A DNA stretch of 64,000 nucleotides, taken from NCBI RefSeq assembly GCF_002086635.1, contig NZ_MVHD01000002.1:124001-188000 (forward strand). Direction: 5' to 3'. This document shows, piece after piece, positions 17,873-25,891 of this stretch. The first letter of the stretch is position 1. Each line of letters starts with the position of its first letter. The notes under the pieces were generated by a model. The model did no database searches. It had not been told where the DNA came from and saw nothing but the letters and a program-made list of their open reading frames with translations. The translations under genes were made by a program, and so were the position numbers. The DNA is from Mycobacterium alsense. Its GTDB lineage: Bacteria > Actinomycetota > Actinomycetes > Mycobacteriales > Mycobacteriaceae.

Positions 17873-18325
17873 TCAGCCGCCGGGAGATTCGGTCTCACCG
17901 GACAGCAACAGCTGCAAGGTCTCGCGGAATTCCCCCAGTCGCCGGGCGCCCAGGGCGCGTTCCCAGCGTCTCTCCAAATCGAGTGCGTGGGAACGCATCA
18001 CGCGCAGCGCCTGCCGGCCGCGGGGCGTCAGCTCGATGATGCGGGCCCTGGCGTCGCCGGGATCGGCCACTCGGGTGACATAGCCGTGCCGCTCCAGGCT
18101 CGCGACGCCCTGGGCCACCGCCTGGCGGCTCACCTTGAGCCGGTCGGCCAAATCGGACGCGTGCAGGCCGCCGGCGCGCAGCGCCGCGAGTGCCACCGCT
18201 TGCGCGGGGCGGATCCCGTCCAGCCCGGCAGCGGCAAACGCCGCCCTCAAGCGGGGCGCCCCCGCGGCGGCCACCGAGTTCACCAGCGCCGGGACCGTGG
18301 GCTTCCAGTCGGCGTCGGGTCGCAT
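17873..18325 (-). CDS. MarR-family transcriptional regulator
   Basis: A 150-residue MarR protein. The winged helix has the recognition segment LADRLKVSRQAVAQGVASLERHGYV followed by the wing with D-x-R (DPGDARARII), then the C-terminal dimer helix. Only short parts of this are quoted because of length, but the order is canonical. It starts at ATG 18325 and is divergent from a lipoprotein esterase gene. The 74-bp gap holds a perfect 21-bp palindrome, very probably its own operator, so it likely represses both itself and the esterase. Confidence 0.9.
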   Translation of the reverse strand: MRPDADWKPTVPALVNSVAAAGAPRLRAAFAAAGLDGIRPAQAVALAALRAGGLHASDLADRLKVSRQAVAQGVASLERHGYVTRVADPGDARARIIELTPRGRQALRVMRSHALDLERRWERALGARRLGEFRETLQLLLSGETESPGG

Positions 18326-18351
18326 GGAACGAGTGTGCCACCCACCGCAAC

Positions 18352-18372
18352 TTTGACAAGTAACTTGTCAAA
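18352..18372. promoter_or_regulatory. Perfect 21-bp palindrome, MarR operator candidate
   Basis: TTTGACAAGT-A-ACTTGTCAAA has two exact 10-bp arms around a central A. It lies 26 bp from the MarR start and 27 bp from the esterase start. MarR dimers commonly bind such sites. The core CAAGT-ACTTG recurs in the tandem repeat at 59639-59678 near the second MarR gene of this window. Confidence 0.75.
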
Positions 18373-18399
18373 TCTGGCTTCCGCTGCCACGATGGGTCC

Positions 18400-19338
18400 A
18401 TGCGATCGCTGCGCTCCCGGGTGTTCGGCGCCTGTCTCGCCTCGATGCTGGTGGTCGCGCTCGGCGGGTGCGCCGGTGGCGGGCACGCGCTGGGAACGCC
18501 GGGCGCCCAACCGATTCCGGTCGGGCGGTCCACCCAGACCATCGATGCCGGCGGGGTCGGCAGGACCTTCCACCTGTACCGGCCGCAGGGATTGCCCGAC
18601 GCGGCGCCACTGGTGGTGATGCTGCACGGCGGCTTCGGCAACGGCGCCCAGGCCGAACGGTTTTACCACTGGGACGCCGAGGCCGACCGGGGGCATTTTC
18701 TGGTCGCCTACCCCGACGGGCTCCACCGCGCCTGGAATGCCGGGACATGCTGCGGGCAACCGCAGCGCGAGAACGTCGACGACGTCGGTTTCCTCACCGC
18801 GATGGTGGCCGCCATCGCACACGAGGTCCCCATCGACCGGGCGCGCGTCTACGCCACCGGCATGTCCAACGGGGCCATGATGGCGCTTCGGCTGGCCTGC
18901 CAGAGCGACGCCTTCACCGCGGTCGCCCCCGTGGCCGGCACGCTGCTGACCGATTGCTCCCGGGCCCGGCCGGCATCGGTGCTGCAGATCCACGGCACCG
19001 CCGACGACCGGGTGCCCTACAACGGCGGGCCCGGAAAGGCCTTCGCGATCAACGGGAATCCGCGCGTGGACGGCCCCTCGGTGGAGTCGGTCAACGCCAC
19101 CTGGCGAGCCATCGACGCATGCGGGCCGCCGACGTCGGCCACCACCGCGAGCGTGACCACCCTGCGGGCCGGGTGCGCCGACGGGCGCACCGTCGAGTTG
19201 ATCGCGGTGGCGGGGGCCGGCCACCAGTGGCCCGGCGGCGAGCCCAGCCCGCTGACGGAGCTCGCGGGGATTCCCGGCCCGTCGACGGCGCTCGACGCCA
19301 CGGACACGATCTGGCAGTTCTTCACGCGGGCCCACTAG
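18400..19338 (+). CDS. Lipoprotein esterase of the PHB-depolymerase family (LpqP-like)
   Basis: A 312-residue secreted lipoprotein. The signal peptide ends in a lipobox LGGC with Cys24. The alpha/beta-hydrolase domain has an HGG oxyanion loop (LHGGFG), the nucleophile elbow GMSNG with Ser156, an HGTADDRVPY loop supplying the Asp, and GHQWPGG with the catalytic His. This is the esterase/feruloyl-esterase or PHB-depolymerase-like group to which LpqP belongs; the natural substrate is unknown. It is anchored on the outer face of the membrane. Divergent transcription from the MarR gene across a palindrome suggests MarR control. Confidence 0.88.
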   Translation: MRSLRSRVFGACLASMLVVALGGCAGGGHALGTPGAQPIPVGRSTQTIDAGGVGRTFHLYRPQGLPDAAPLVVMLHGGFGNGAQAERFYHWDAEADRGHFLVAYPDGLHRAWNAGTCCGQPQRENVDDVGFLTAMVAAIAHEVPIDRARVYATGMSNGAMMALRLACQSDAFTAVAPVAGTLLTDCSRARPASVLQIHGTADDRVPYNGGPGKAFAINGNPRVDGPSVESVNATWRAIDACGPPTSATTASVTTLRAGCADGRTVELIAVAGAGHQWPGGEPSPLTELAGIPGPSTALDATDTIWQFFTRAH

Positions 19339-19369
19339 GCCACCGCGGGCGTCGCGCGGGCCGCGAGGG

Positions 19370-19978
19370 TCAACGTTCGCCGAGCATCGCGTCGATGAGC
19401 CGGTGCAGCACCTCCCCGGTTTCCCGGCGGGCGCGCTCGGGGTCCTCCGCGGCCGCGACGTACATGGCCGCCTCGTCGAGCGCGCCGATCAGCACGTGGG
19501 CCAACGGCCGGACCGGCTGCCGGGCAAGCTGTCCCGCATTGATGGCCTCGCTGAGCAACTGTTCGGTCATCCCGAGGCTGTACCGCTGTGCGACCTCACG
19601 AAACGCGGCCCAGCCCAAGACACTTGGCGCATCCAGCAGCATCAGCTGCCGCACCTCCGGGTCCCCCGAGACGTCCAGCCATGCGTCGACCGCGGCGCGG
19701 ATCGCGTCGGCGGGCACCGTCGCCTCCGACTCGGCGACTAGCGTCGCCATCCGCGCCATCACGTCCTGCTCGACGGCCTCGAACACCGCACGAAAAAGCG
19801 CCGCCTTGTCGGCGAATTGGTGATACATCGCGCCCCGGGTGACGCCCGCGGCCGAGGCGATCTCGGGCGTCCCCACCTCCGCGTAGCCGCGCCGGCCCCA
19901 AAGCCTGCGGGCGGCCGAGATCAGCGCGTCGCGGGTCGCCGCGGAGCGCTCCTCCTGTGTCCGTCTCTTGATTTCCAT
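19370..19978 (-). CDS. TetR-family transcriptional regulator
   Basis: A 202-residue TetR repressor with the DNA-binding domain in the first 65 residues (TPEIASAAGVTRGAMYHQFADKAALF is the helix-turn-helix and linker, about 38-63). The remainder is a ligand-binding domain. The ATG at 19978 faces a 66-bp divergent region with an almost perfect 10-bp inverted repeat. The neighbour across it is an alpha/beta hydrolase, the probable target. Confidence 0.9.
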   Translation of the reverse strand: MEIKRRTQEERSAATRDALISAARRLWGRRGYAEVGTPEIASAAGVTRGAMYHQFADKAALFRAVFEAVEQDVMARMATLVAESEATVPADAIRAAVDAWLDVSGDPEVRQLMLLDAPSVLGWAAFREVAQRYSLGMTEQLLSEAINAGQLARQPVRPLAHVLIGALDEAAMYVAAAEDPERARRETGEVLHRLIDAMLGER

Positions 19979-19994
19979 ACAACCTGTTGGTAAC

Positions 19995-20019
19995 TTACGA
20001 ACAGACAGCCTGTTTGTAA
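19995..20019. promoter_or_regulatory. TetR operator candidate
   Basis: TTACGAACAG-ACAGC-CTGTTTGTAA pairs in 9 of 10 positions per arm. A further half-site, CTGTTGGTAA, lies at 19984-19993, so two overlapping binding units may exist. The site sits between the TetR start and the hydrolase start (26 bp to the ATG at 20045), as expected for a repressor controlling both. Confidence 0.75.
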
Positions 20020-20044
20020 ATGTCCTCTACCTAGGAGTTGTCCG

Positions 20045-20875
20045 ATGCCGACGATCGACATTAGTGCCGGGACCATCCATTACGAAGCAACCGGACCCGA
20101 CGAGGGCAGGCCCGTCGTGTTCGTCCACGGCTACATGATGGGCGCCCAACTGTGGCGGCAGGTCGGCGAACGCCTCGCCGGTCGTGGCCTGCGTTGCATC
20201 GCCCCGACCTGGCCGCTGGGCGCGCATCCGCAGCCACTGCGCCCGGGCGCCGACCGGACGATCACCGGCGTGGCGGGCATCGTCGCGGAGACGCTCGCGG
20301 CCCTCGACCTCGATGACGTGGTGTTGGTCGGCAACGACACCGGCGGGGTGGTCACCCAGCTCGTGGCCGTGCATCACCCCGAGCGCCTCGGCGCGCTCGT
20401 GCTCACGAGTTGCGATGCCTTCGAGCACTTTCCGCCGCCGATCCTCAAGCCGATCATCCTGGCGGCCAAGTCGAAGACGACGTTTCGGGCCGTGGCCCAG
20501 GCGATGCGCGCGCCGGCCGTGCGCAAGCGCGCGTTCGACGGGCTGGCGCACCGCAACATCGACGACCTCACGGCGGCCTGGGTGCGTCCGGGCCTGTCCG
20601 ACCCGGCCGTCGCCGAGGACCTGCGCCAGTTCACCCTCTCGCTGCGCACGGAGGTGACCACCGGCGTCGCCGCGCGGCTGCCCGGGTTCGACAAGCCCGC
20701 GCTGATCGCCTGGTCGGCCGACGACGTGTTCTTCGAACTCGGGGACGGCGAACGGCTGGCCGCAACCATCCCGAACGCCCGCCTCGAGGTCATCGCCGGG
20801 GCGCGGACGTTTTCGATGGTGGACCAGCCCGAGCGGCTCGCCGACCTGCTGTCGTCGATCGCGGTGCGCGCCTAG
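20045..20875 (+). CDS. Alpha/beta-hydrolase with Asp nucleophile position
   Basis: A 276-residue alpha/beta-hydrolase fold protein. The HGY oxyanion turn (28-30) and the elbow GNDTGG (97-102) are present, with Asp98 where lipases have Ser; Asp is the nucleophile in haloalkane dehalogenases and epoxide hydrolases. The loop that normally carries the catalytic His reads GARTFSM near 256-262 and lacks His. Hydrolysis of esters is therefore doubtful, and the chemistry is unassigned. AGGAG stands upstream of ATG 20045. It is controlled in all likelihood by the divergent TetR and followed at 38 bp by an SDR gene. Confidence 0.85.
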   Translation: MPTIDISAGTIHYEATGPDEGRPVVFVHGYMMGAQLWRQVGERLAGRGLRCIAPTWPLGAHPQPLRPGADRTITGVAGIVAETLAALDLDDVVLVGNDTGGVVTQLVAVHHPERLGALVLTSCDAFEHFPPPILKPIILAAKSKTTFRAVAQAMRAPAVRKRAFDGLAHRNIDDLTAAWVRPGLSDPAVAEDLRQFTLSLRTEVTTGVAARLPGFDKPALIAWSADDVFFELGDGERLAATIPNARLEVIAGARTFSMVDQPERLADLLSSIAVRA

Positions 20876-20913
20876 GGCCCTTCCCCGCGCCTGGCCGGCA
20901 TTACGCTCTCGGC

Positions 20914-21675
20914 ATGGAAAACGTGCTGCAGGGCCGCCGGATCCTCGTCACCGGCGGGGCGACCGGGATCGGCGCGGCCGCCGTTTCGGTGCTCGCGGCG
21001 GCGGGGGCCGACATGGCCGCCACCTATCATCGGACCCCGCCGCCGGACGACCTCGCCGCCGCCTGGCTGCCGTGCGATGTCCGTGACGCCCAGGCGGTTT
21101 CGGCAATGGTGCAACGGGCCGTCGAGCACCTGGGCGGCCTCGACGTTCTGGTCAACGCCGCCGGGCTGTGGCAGGCCGGAATCCCGGGATACATCGGCGA
21201 CGACGAGATCTCCTTCCTGCTGGACACCAACGTGAAGGCCACCATCCTGACCAATCAGGCGGCCTACGCCGCGATGAAGGAGCAAGACCCCAAGGGGGGC
21301 CGGATCGTCAACTTCGGATCGTCGGAAGCCGTTATGGGCAGCCCCATCTCGGCCGTCTACGCCGCGACCAAGGGCGCGGTGCAGGCGTGGACGCGATCGG
21401 CCGCCAAGGCCTGGGCCGCCGACAACGTCACCGTCAACGCCCTTGCGCCCGCGGTCCAGACGCCCGGGGCCGACCGGCTCCGGGAGTTCCTCGGCCCGGA
21501 GGCCGGCGCCCTCATCGACCAGCAGATGAAGATGATGATCCCGCTGGGTGGGGCACTGGGGGAGCCGGCGCGGGACCTCGGGCCGATGCTGGTGTTTCTG
21601 GCCGGTCCCGGCTCGGGCTTCATCACCGGGCAGCTGCTCGCCGTGGACGGCGGCCTGATGATGGTGGGCGGCTAG
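20914..21675 (+). CDS. SDR-family oxidoreductase
   Basis: A 253-residue classical short-chain dehydrogenase. The cofactor motif is TGGATGIG (13-20), NAAG is at 81-84, a Ser lies in NFGSSEA (136-137) and the YxxxK pair is Y149/K153. The end ITGQLLAVDGGLMMVGG is the usual SDR tail. It would oxidise or reduce an alcohol/ketone with NAD(P). It follows the hydrolase by 38 bp and may be in the same transcript. No residue identifies the substrate. Confidence 0.9.
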   Translation: MENVLQGRRILVTGGATGIGAAAVSVLAAAGADMAATYHRTPPPDDLAAAWLPCDVRDAQAVSAMVQRAVEHLGGLDVLVNAAGLWQAGIPGYIGDDEISFLLDTNVKATILTNQAAYAAMKEQDPKGGRIVNFGSSEAVMGSPISAVYAATKGAVQAWTRSAAKAWAADNVTVNALAPAVQTPGADRLREFLGPEAGALIDQQMKMMIPLGGALGEPARDLGPMLVFLAGPGSGFITGQLLAVDGGLMMVGG

Positions 21676-21706
21676 CACCGGGCGCCGCTCACCCGCCCGC
21701 TACGAT

Positions 21707-21729
21707 AAGACGGACCGTCTCGTCTCGTG
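21707..21729. promoter_or_regulatory. FadD operator, second copy of the 43.0-kb TetR site
   Basis: The sequence AAGACGG-ACCGTC-TCGTCTCGTG matches 21 of 23 positions of the site at 43021-43043, which lies between a TetR gene and a FadE operon. It ends 21 bp upstream of the FadD ATG, the right place for repression. Within it AGACGG-A-CCGTCT is also a perfect 6-bp palindrome. Shared recognition by the TetR at 43105 is inferred from this match. Confidence 0.65.
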
Positions 21730-21750
21730 AAGTAAAGGTGGATCGCCCCG

Positions 21751-23382
21751 ATGGCCGACGACACGATTCAGGCGTTGCTGCGCAAGCGGCTGTCCGATGC
21801 CGCCGTCGCCGTCAAACACGCGGACGTGCAATGGAGTTGGAGCCGGTATCTGGCGGAGTCGGCCGCGCGGGCGGCGGCTTTGATCGAGGCCGCCGATCCG
21901 CAACGGCCGCTGCACGTCGGCGCCCTGCTGGGAAACACCCCCGAGATGCTGGCGCAGATGGCGGCGGCCGGGCTGGGCGGGTATGTGCTGTGCGGCCTGA
22001 ACACCACGCGGCGCGGCGAGGCGCTGGCCGCCGACGTCCGGCGGGCGGACTGTCAGTTCGTCGTGACCGACGCCGAGCACCGGCCGTTGCTGGACGGCCT
22101 GGACCTGGCGGGCGCGCGGATCCTGGACGCCTCGGCGCCGCGGTGGTCCGAATTCGTCGGCGCCGCGCGCGAGCTGGTCCCCCACCGCGATGTCACCGCC
22201 ATGGACGCGTTCATGATGATCTTCACGTCGGGAACCAGTGGAAATCCCAAGGCGGTGCAGGTATCCCACTTGATGGCGACCATCGCCGGTCTCAGCCTGG
22301 TCGAGCGCTTCGCCCTGACCGACGAGGACACCTGCTACGTGTCCATGCCGCTGTTTCACTCCAACGCGGTCGTCGCGGGATGGGCGCCCGCGGTGGCCTC
22401 CGGCGCGGCGATCGTGCCGGCGAAGTTCTCGGCGAGCAATTTTCTCCACGACGTCCGCCGTTACGGTGCCACGTACATGAACTACGTCGGCAAGCCCCTC
22501 GCCTACATCCTGGCGACCCCCGAACGCGCCGATGACGCCGACAACCCGTTGCGGGTGGCATTCGGCAACGAGGCCAACGACAAGGACATCGAGGAGTTCG
22601 CGCGCCGGTTCGGGGTTCAGGTCGAGGACGGGTTCGGCTCCACGGAGAACGCGGTCATCGTGATCCGCGAACCCGGTACGCCGAAGGGCTCGATCGGCCG
22701 CGGGGTCGACGGGGTCGCCATCTACAACGGCGACACCGTCACCGAATGCGCGGTCGCGCGATTCGACGCCAACGGGGCGCTGGTCAACGCCGGCGAGGCG
22801 GTGGGCGAGTTGGTCAACACGGCGGGATCCGGCTTTTTCACCGGCTACTACAACGATCCCGACGCCAACGCCGAGCGCATGCGCCACGGCATGTACTGGT
22901 CCGGGGACCTGGCCTACCGCGACGCCGACGGGTGGATCTACCTGGCCGGCCGCACGGCCGACTGGATGCGGGTCGACGGCGAGAACATGGCCGCGGCGCC
23001 CATCGAGCGAATCCTGTTGCGGCACAGTGCGGTCAACCGCGTAGCGGTGTACGCGGTGCCGGACGAGCGGGTCGGGGATCAGGTCATGGCCACGCTCGTC
23101 CTCAACGACGGCGCCGAGCTCGACCCGGACGCGTTGGAAGCGTTCCTCGGCGCACAGCCCGACCTGTCGCCGAAAGCCTGGCCCCGATACGTCCGCATCG
23201 CCGCCGACCTGCCCAGCACCGCCACGCACAAGGTGCTCAAGCGCGAGCTGATCGCCCGGGGAACTTCCGTGGCCGCGGGCGAAACCGTGTGGGAGCGCGC
23301 GGCGCGCGGCACGGCGTACCGGCGCGCTAACCCCGCGGTGCCCGGCGGCGGATCTGCCCCTTTGCCCGTCGCACCCGCTTGA
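21751..23382 (+). CDS. Fatty acyl-CoA synthetase (FadD1/FadD17-like)
   Basis: A 543-residue AMP-forming acyl-CoA ligase. It has the P-loop TSGTSGNPK (159-167), YVSMPLFHSNAV, DGFGSTENA and the YWSGDLAYRD hinge region followed by GRTADWMRVDGEN. The overall sequence, including NYVGKPLAYIL, resembles mycobacterial FadD1/FadD17. It activates a carboxylic acid to its CoA thioester with ATP, forming acyl-AMP first. The 3' 56 bp overlap the convergent PadR gene. A putative operator shared with the FadE locus at 43 kb suggests both serve one pathway. Confidence 0.92.
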   Translation: MADDTIQALLRKRLSDAAVAVKHADVQWSWSRYLAESAARAAALIEAADPQRPLHVGALLGNTPEMLAQMAAAGLGGYVLCGLNTTRRGEALAADVRRADCQFVVTDAEHRPLLDGLDLAGARILDASAPRWSEFVGAARELVPHRDVTAMDAFMMIFTSGTSGNPKAVQVSHLMATIAGLSLVERFALTDEDTCYVSMPLFHSNAVVAGWAPAVASGAAIVPAKFSASNFLHDVRRYGATYMNYVGKPLAYILATPERADDADNPLRVAFGNEANDKDIEEFARRFGVQVEDGFGSTENAVIVIREPGTPKGSIGRGVDGVAIYNGDTVTECAVARFDANGALVNAGEAVGELVNTAGSGFFTGYYNDPDANAERMRHGMYWSGDLAYRDADGWIYLAGRTADWMRVDGENMAAAPIERILLRHSAVNRVAVYAVPDERVGDQVMATLVLNDGAELDPDALEAFLGAQPDLSPKAWPRYVRIAADLPSTATHKVLKRELIARGTSVAAGETVWERAARGTAYRRANPAVPGGGSAPLPVAPA

Positions 23383-23974
23383 CGGGGTCCCGGCTGGTGC
23401 CGCCGGCGATCTCGTCGCGCAGCTGCGCGATGTTGGCGATCTCCGCATACAGGCCGCGGATCGCGTAGTCGAGGACGGCGAACGAGAAACGCTGGCCCGG
23501 ATCGTCGATGATGCCGAGTTCGCGGGAGCGTTGCCGCGACCACAGCGCCTCGTCCAGCCGGGTGCGGGTGGCCTCGAGATGGCGATCCAGCGTGTCGATT
23601 ACGTGTTCCGGGTCGCCGCCGCGGGCGAGCCAGGTCTTGAGGATGACCGGGTGCTTGATCACCACCCGGTCCTCGCCCGGGAAGCGTTGGACCCACCGCC
23701 GCAGCGCGTCGAGCCCGGCGTCCGTCGTCTCGTAGAGCGTGATGGCGCGCCTGCCGGACTGCGCGCCGGTCTCACCGACCAGGCCGCGCTGCAGCAACCG
23801 GTTGAGCTCGCGCCGCACGTGGCTGACCGACGGCGACCAATAGAAGTGTCCGACCGACAGCTCGGCGCGCATCTTGATCTCACCGGCGGTGAGCCGTTCG
23901 TCGTTGGCCGCCAACACGCCCAGCACCAGGTAGGCGGTGGTCGGCAGGGCGTCGGTGCCGCGCGCGGGGCTCAC
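23327..23974 (-). CDS. PadR-family transcriptional regulator
   Basis: A 215-residue regulator. A PadR-type winged helix (TTAYLVLGVLAANDERLTAGEI, then SPSVSHVRRELNRLLQRGLV) is followed by a C-terminal helical part with LDRHLEATRTRLDEALW, as in the long PadR/Vir-like proteins. I take the GTG at 23974, which overlaps the upstream DUF35 stop as GTGA; upstream of it the frame runs through real genes in another frame. It is the last gene of the six-gene operon beginning at 29583 and may feed back on it. Confidence 0.83.
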   Translation of the reverse strand: MSPARGTDALPTTAYLVLGVLAANDERLTAGEIKMRAELSVGHFYWSPSVSHVRRELNRLLQRGLVGETGAQSGRRAITLYETTDAGLDALRRWVQRFPGEDRVVIKHPVILKTWLARGGDPEHVIDTLDRHLEATRTRLDEALWSRQRSRELGIIDDPGQRFSFAVLDYAIRGLYAEIANIAQLRDEIAGGTSRDPVKRVRRAKGQIRRRAPRG

Positions 23975-24411
23975 GGGGCCCCGGTGAAATACGGCAGCGT
24001 GACGTCGGGTCCGGCGGCGTGGAATTGCGCCCGCACGCGCATCCCGACCGCCAGGTCCTCCGGCGCCACCCCGACGACGTTGGTCAGCATTTGGTACCCC
24101 TCGTCGAGGGTCACGATCGCCGGTGCATAGGGCGGCCGGAACTCCGCGGTGACCGGACGATGCACCACCGTCCAGCTGTAGATGTCGCCCAGGCCGCCAC
24201 TGCGCTCCCACCGCAGTTCGGCCGAAAGGCATTGGCGGCACTGCTCGGTCGGCGGGAAGTTGGCCCGGCCGCAGTCCCCGCAGCGCTGGTAGCGCAGCTC
24301 GCCCGCCTGGCAACCCCGCCAGAACGGGACGCTGAGGTGGCTGCTGGCGTGGGGAACGGGCCCGGCCTGGGGTCGCAGCGGTTCGGGGGTGTCGGAAGTC
24401 GTCGAGGTCAC
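23971..24411 (-). CDS. DUF35 OB-fold acyl-CoA-associated protein with zinc ribbon
   Basis: A 146-residue DUF35 protein. The N-terminal rubredoxin-like zinc ribbon has Cys44, Cys47, Cys58 and Cys61 (CGDC...CRQC), and an OB-fold follows with YSWTVVHRP and PAIVTLDEG. DUF35 proteins pair with SCP-x-like thiolases; in cholesterol side-chain breakdown a DUF35 domain partners the Ltp2 aldolase. The GTG start overlaps the thiolase stop (GTGA), so a stoichiometric complex with that thiolase is likely. The second such pair of this window is at 39096-40723. Confidence 0.92.
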   Translation of the reverse strand: MTSTTSDTPEPLRPQAGPVPHASSHLSVPFWRGCQAGELRYQRCGDCGRANFPPTEQCRQCLSAELRWERSGGLGDIYSWTVVHRPVTAEFRPPYAPAIVTLDEGYQMLTNVVGVAPEDLAVGMRVRAQFHAAGPDVTLPYFTGAP

Positions 24412-25571
24412 AGCGGTTCGTCTCCCAGGATCAGCACCGTGGTGAACAGGGCCCCCGCTCCCCCGTTGCTGCACAACGCGATGTGCGCGTCGGGCACTTG
24501 CAGCTCGCCGGCCTGGCCGCGCAGCTGCTGGACGGCGCGGACGGCCCGCTGCATCATCTGCGGGTTGGACCCCGCGTGACTGAAGGACATCGTTCCCCCG
24601 TCGGTGGTCACCGGGTGGCTGCCGTCGACCGCGATGTGGCCGTCGGCGACGAACGGTCCGCCCTCGCCGTCGCCGCAGAAGCCGAAAGCCTCGAGCTGGC
24701 GGATGATTTCGAAGGAGAACGGGTCGTAGAGTTCGAGCACGTCGATGTCCTCCCGCCGCAGTCCGGCGTGGCCGAACGCGCGCTCGGCCGCGCGCCTGCC
24801 GACCACACCGTTCACGTGATCTCCCCGCCGGCCGGCAAGGTCCCACGCCGGTGGATGCTGATACGACGGGCCGTGGAAGTCGGCCCCGCTGCCCAGCACG
24901 TAGATGGGTTGGCTCGCGACGTCGATGGCATCGACGTCGGCCACGACGAGCGCGCATCCTCCCTCGGAGGTGGTGGCGCAGTCGAGGAGGTGAAAGGGGT
25001 CGGCGATGGGCCGCGACGCCGTGATGTCCTCGGGCGTGAACGGACCCCGTTGGTAGTAAACGGCTTCGGGGTTTCGCGAACCGTTGTTGCGGATGGTGGC
25101 GGCCACTATGGACAGCTGCTCGCGGGTCGTCCCGTACACGTGCATGTGTCGCCGGGCGATCAGCGCGAACTCGGCGGCGGTGAACATCCCCCACGGCGCC
25201 ACGAATTCGTTTTCGGGCCGGGTCCACGGGGCCGTGGCCTCGTGGTCGCGGTACTCGCCCGCCTGGGCGGCGACCAGGACGACGACGTCGGCCATGCCGT
25301 GCTCGATCGCGGTGGCCGCCTCGGTGATCATGCCGACCCCGAAGGCCAGTCCCTGCCAGGCCGGTCCGAGGCGCAGGTCGTAGATCAGCGCCGTGGACAG
25401 CGGGCCGGCGCTGATTCCGTCGACGTCGTCGAGGCCCAGGCCGGCGTCGGCGAGCGCCCCGTGGATGGCCTGGAGCGCGAGGCCGCGCGACGTTTCGCCG
25501 TCCAGGCGACGCCCCTGACGCGTGTTGTGGACCCCGACGATCGCCGCGGTGCGCTTCGGCCTAGTTTTCAT
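24408..25571 (-). CDS. Thiolase-fold lipid-transfer protein (SCP-x/Ltp-like)
   Basis: A 387-residue thiolase-like protein of the SCP-x/lipid-transfer group, typical in length, with LLDCATTSEGGCALVV in the middle, DVLELYDPFSFEI and the late CSNGGAGALF. Members act as thiolases or, with a DUF35 partner, as retro-aldolases on CoA esters. Here the DUF35 gene overlaps by 4 bp, so an Ltp2-type aldolase complex is a reasonable inference. I chose ATG 25571; a TTG at 25580 is possible. The start overlaps the preceding small gene by 11 bp. Confidence 0.9.
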   Translation of the reverse strand: MKTRPKRTAAIVGVHNTRQGRRLDGETSRGLALQAIHGALADAGLGLDDVDGISAGPLSTALIYDLRLGPAWQGLAFGVGMITEAATAIEHGMADVVVLVAAQAGEYRDHEATAPWTRPENEFVAPWGMFTAAEFALIARRHMHVYGTTREQLSIVAATIRNNGSRNPEAVYYQRGPFTPEDITASRPIADPFHLLDCATTSEGGCALVVADVDAIDVASQPIYVLGSGADFHGPSYQHPPAWDLAGRRGDHVNGVVGRRAAERAFGHAGLRREDIDVLELYDPFSFEIIRQLEAFGFCGDGEGGPFVADGHIAVDGSHPVTTDGGTMSFSHAGSNPQMMQRAVRAVQQLRGQAGELQVPDAHIALCSNGGAGALFTTVLILGDEPL

Positions 25572-25890
25572 CCGCGACAACTCCCAGGTAGGTGCCCACG
25601 ACGTCGTAGCTGCGTCCGTCCCGCTCGATGGTTCCGATCGTCGTGGTCCGCTGATCGGACGGCGCGGCGCCCGGTTCCACCACGTCGATGCGCACGTCGA
25701 CCGGCCGCGCGGTTTGCGGGTCGGTGATTTCCACGACCATCGCGACCGCGCGTTCGCGCTCGTCCCACTCGACCCCGGTGATCCGGTGGCGCGCAGTCAG
25801 TTCCATCACCACCGAGTCCCGGCGCACCAGGAACCGGACCGGCGCGCACAGCTCGCCCGGACGCGGCGGCACGCACAACGTCACGGCCAC
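25561..25890 (-). CDS. Uncharacterised small protein in the CoA-transferase operon
   Basis: A 109-residue protein from a GTG at 25890, one base past the CoA-transferase stop; GTG 25884 is an alternative. I do not recognise the family. The predicted strands (LCAPVRFLVRR, VVMELTARHRITGVEW, AVAMVVEITD, VDVRIDVVEPG, RSYDVVGTYLGVV) suggest a small beta-rich domain with no signal peptide or membrane segment. The 3' end overlaps the thiolase start by 11 bp. Tight packing within the operon argues for a real gene and a role tied to the thiolase or CoA-transferase. Confidence 0.65.
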   Translation of the reverse strand: MAVTLCVPPRPGELCAPVRFLVRRDSVVMELTARHRITGVEWDERERAVAMVVEITDPQTARPVDVRIDVVEPGAAPSDQRTTTIGTIERDGRSYDVVGTYLGVVADEN

Positions 25891-25891
25891 G

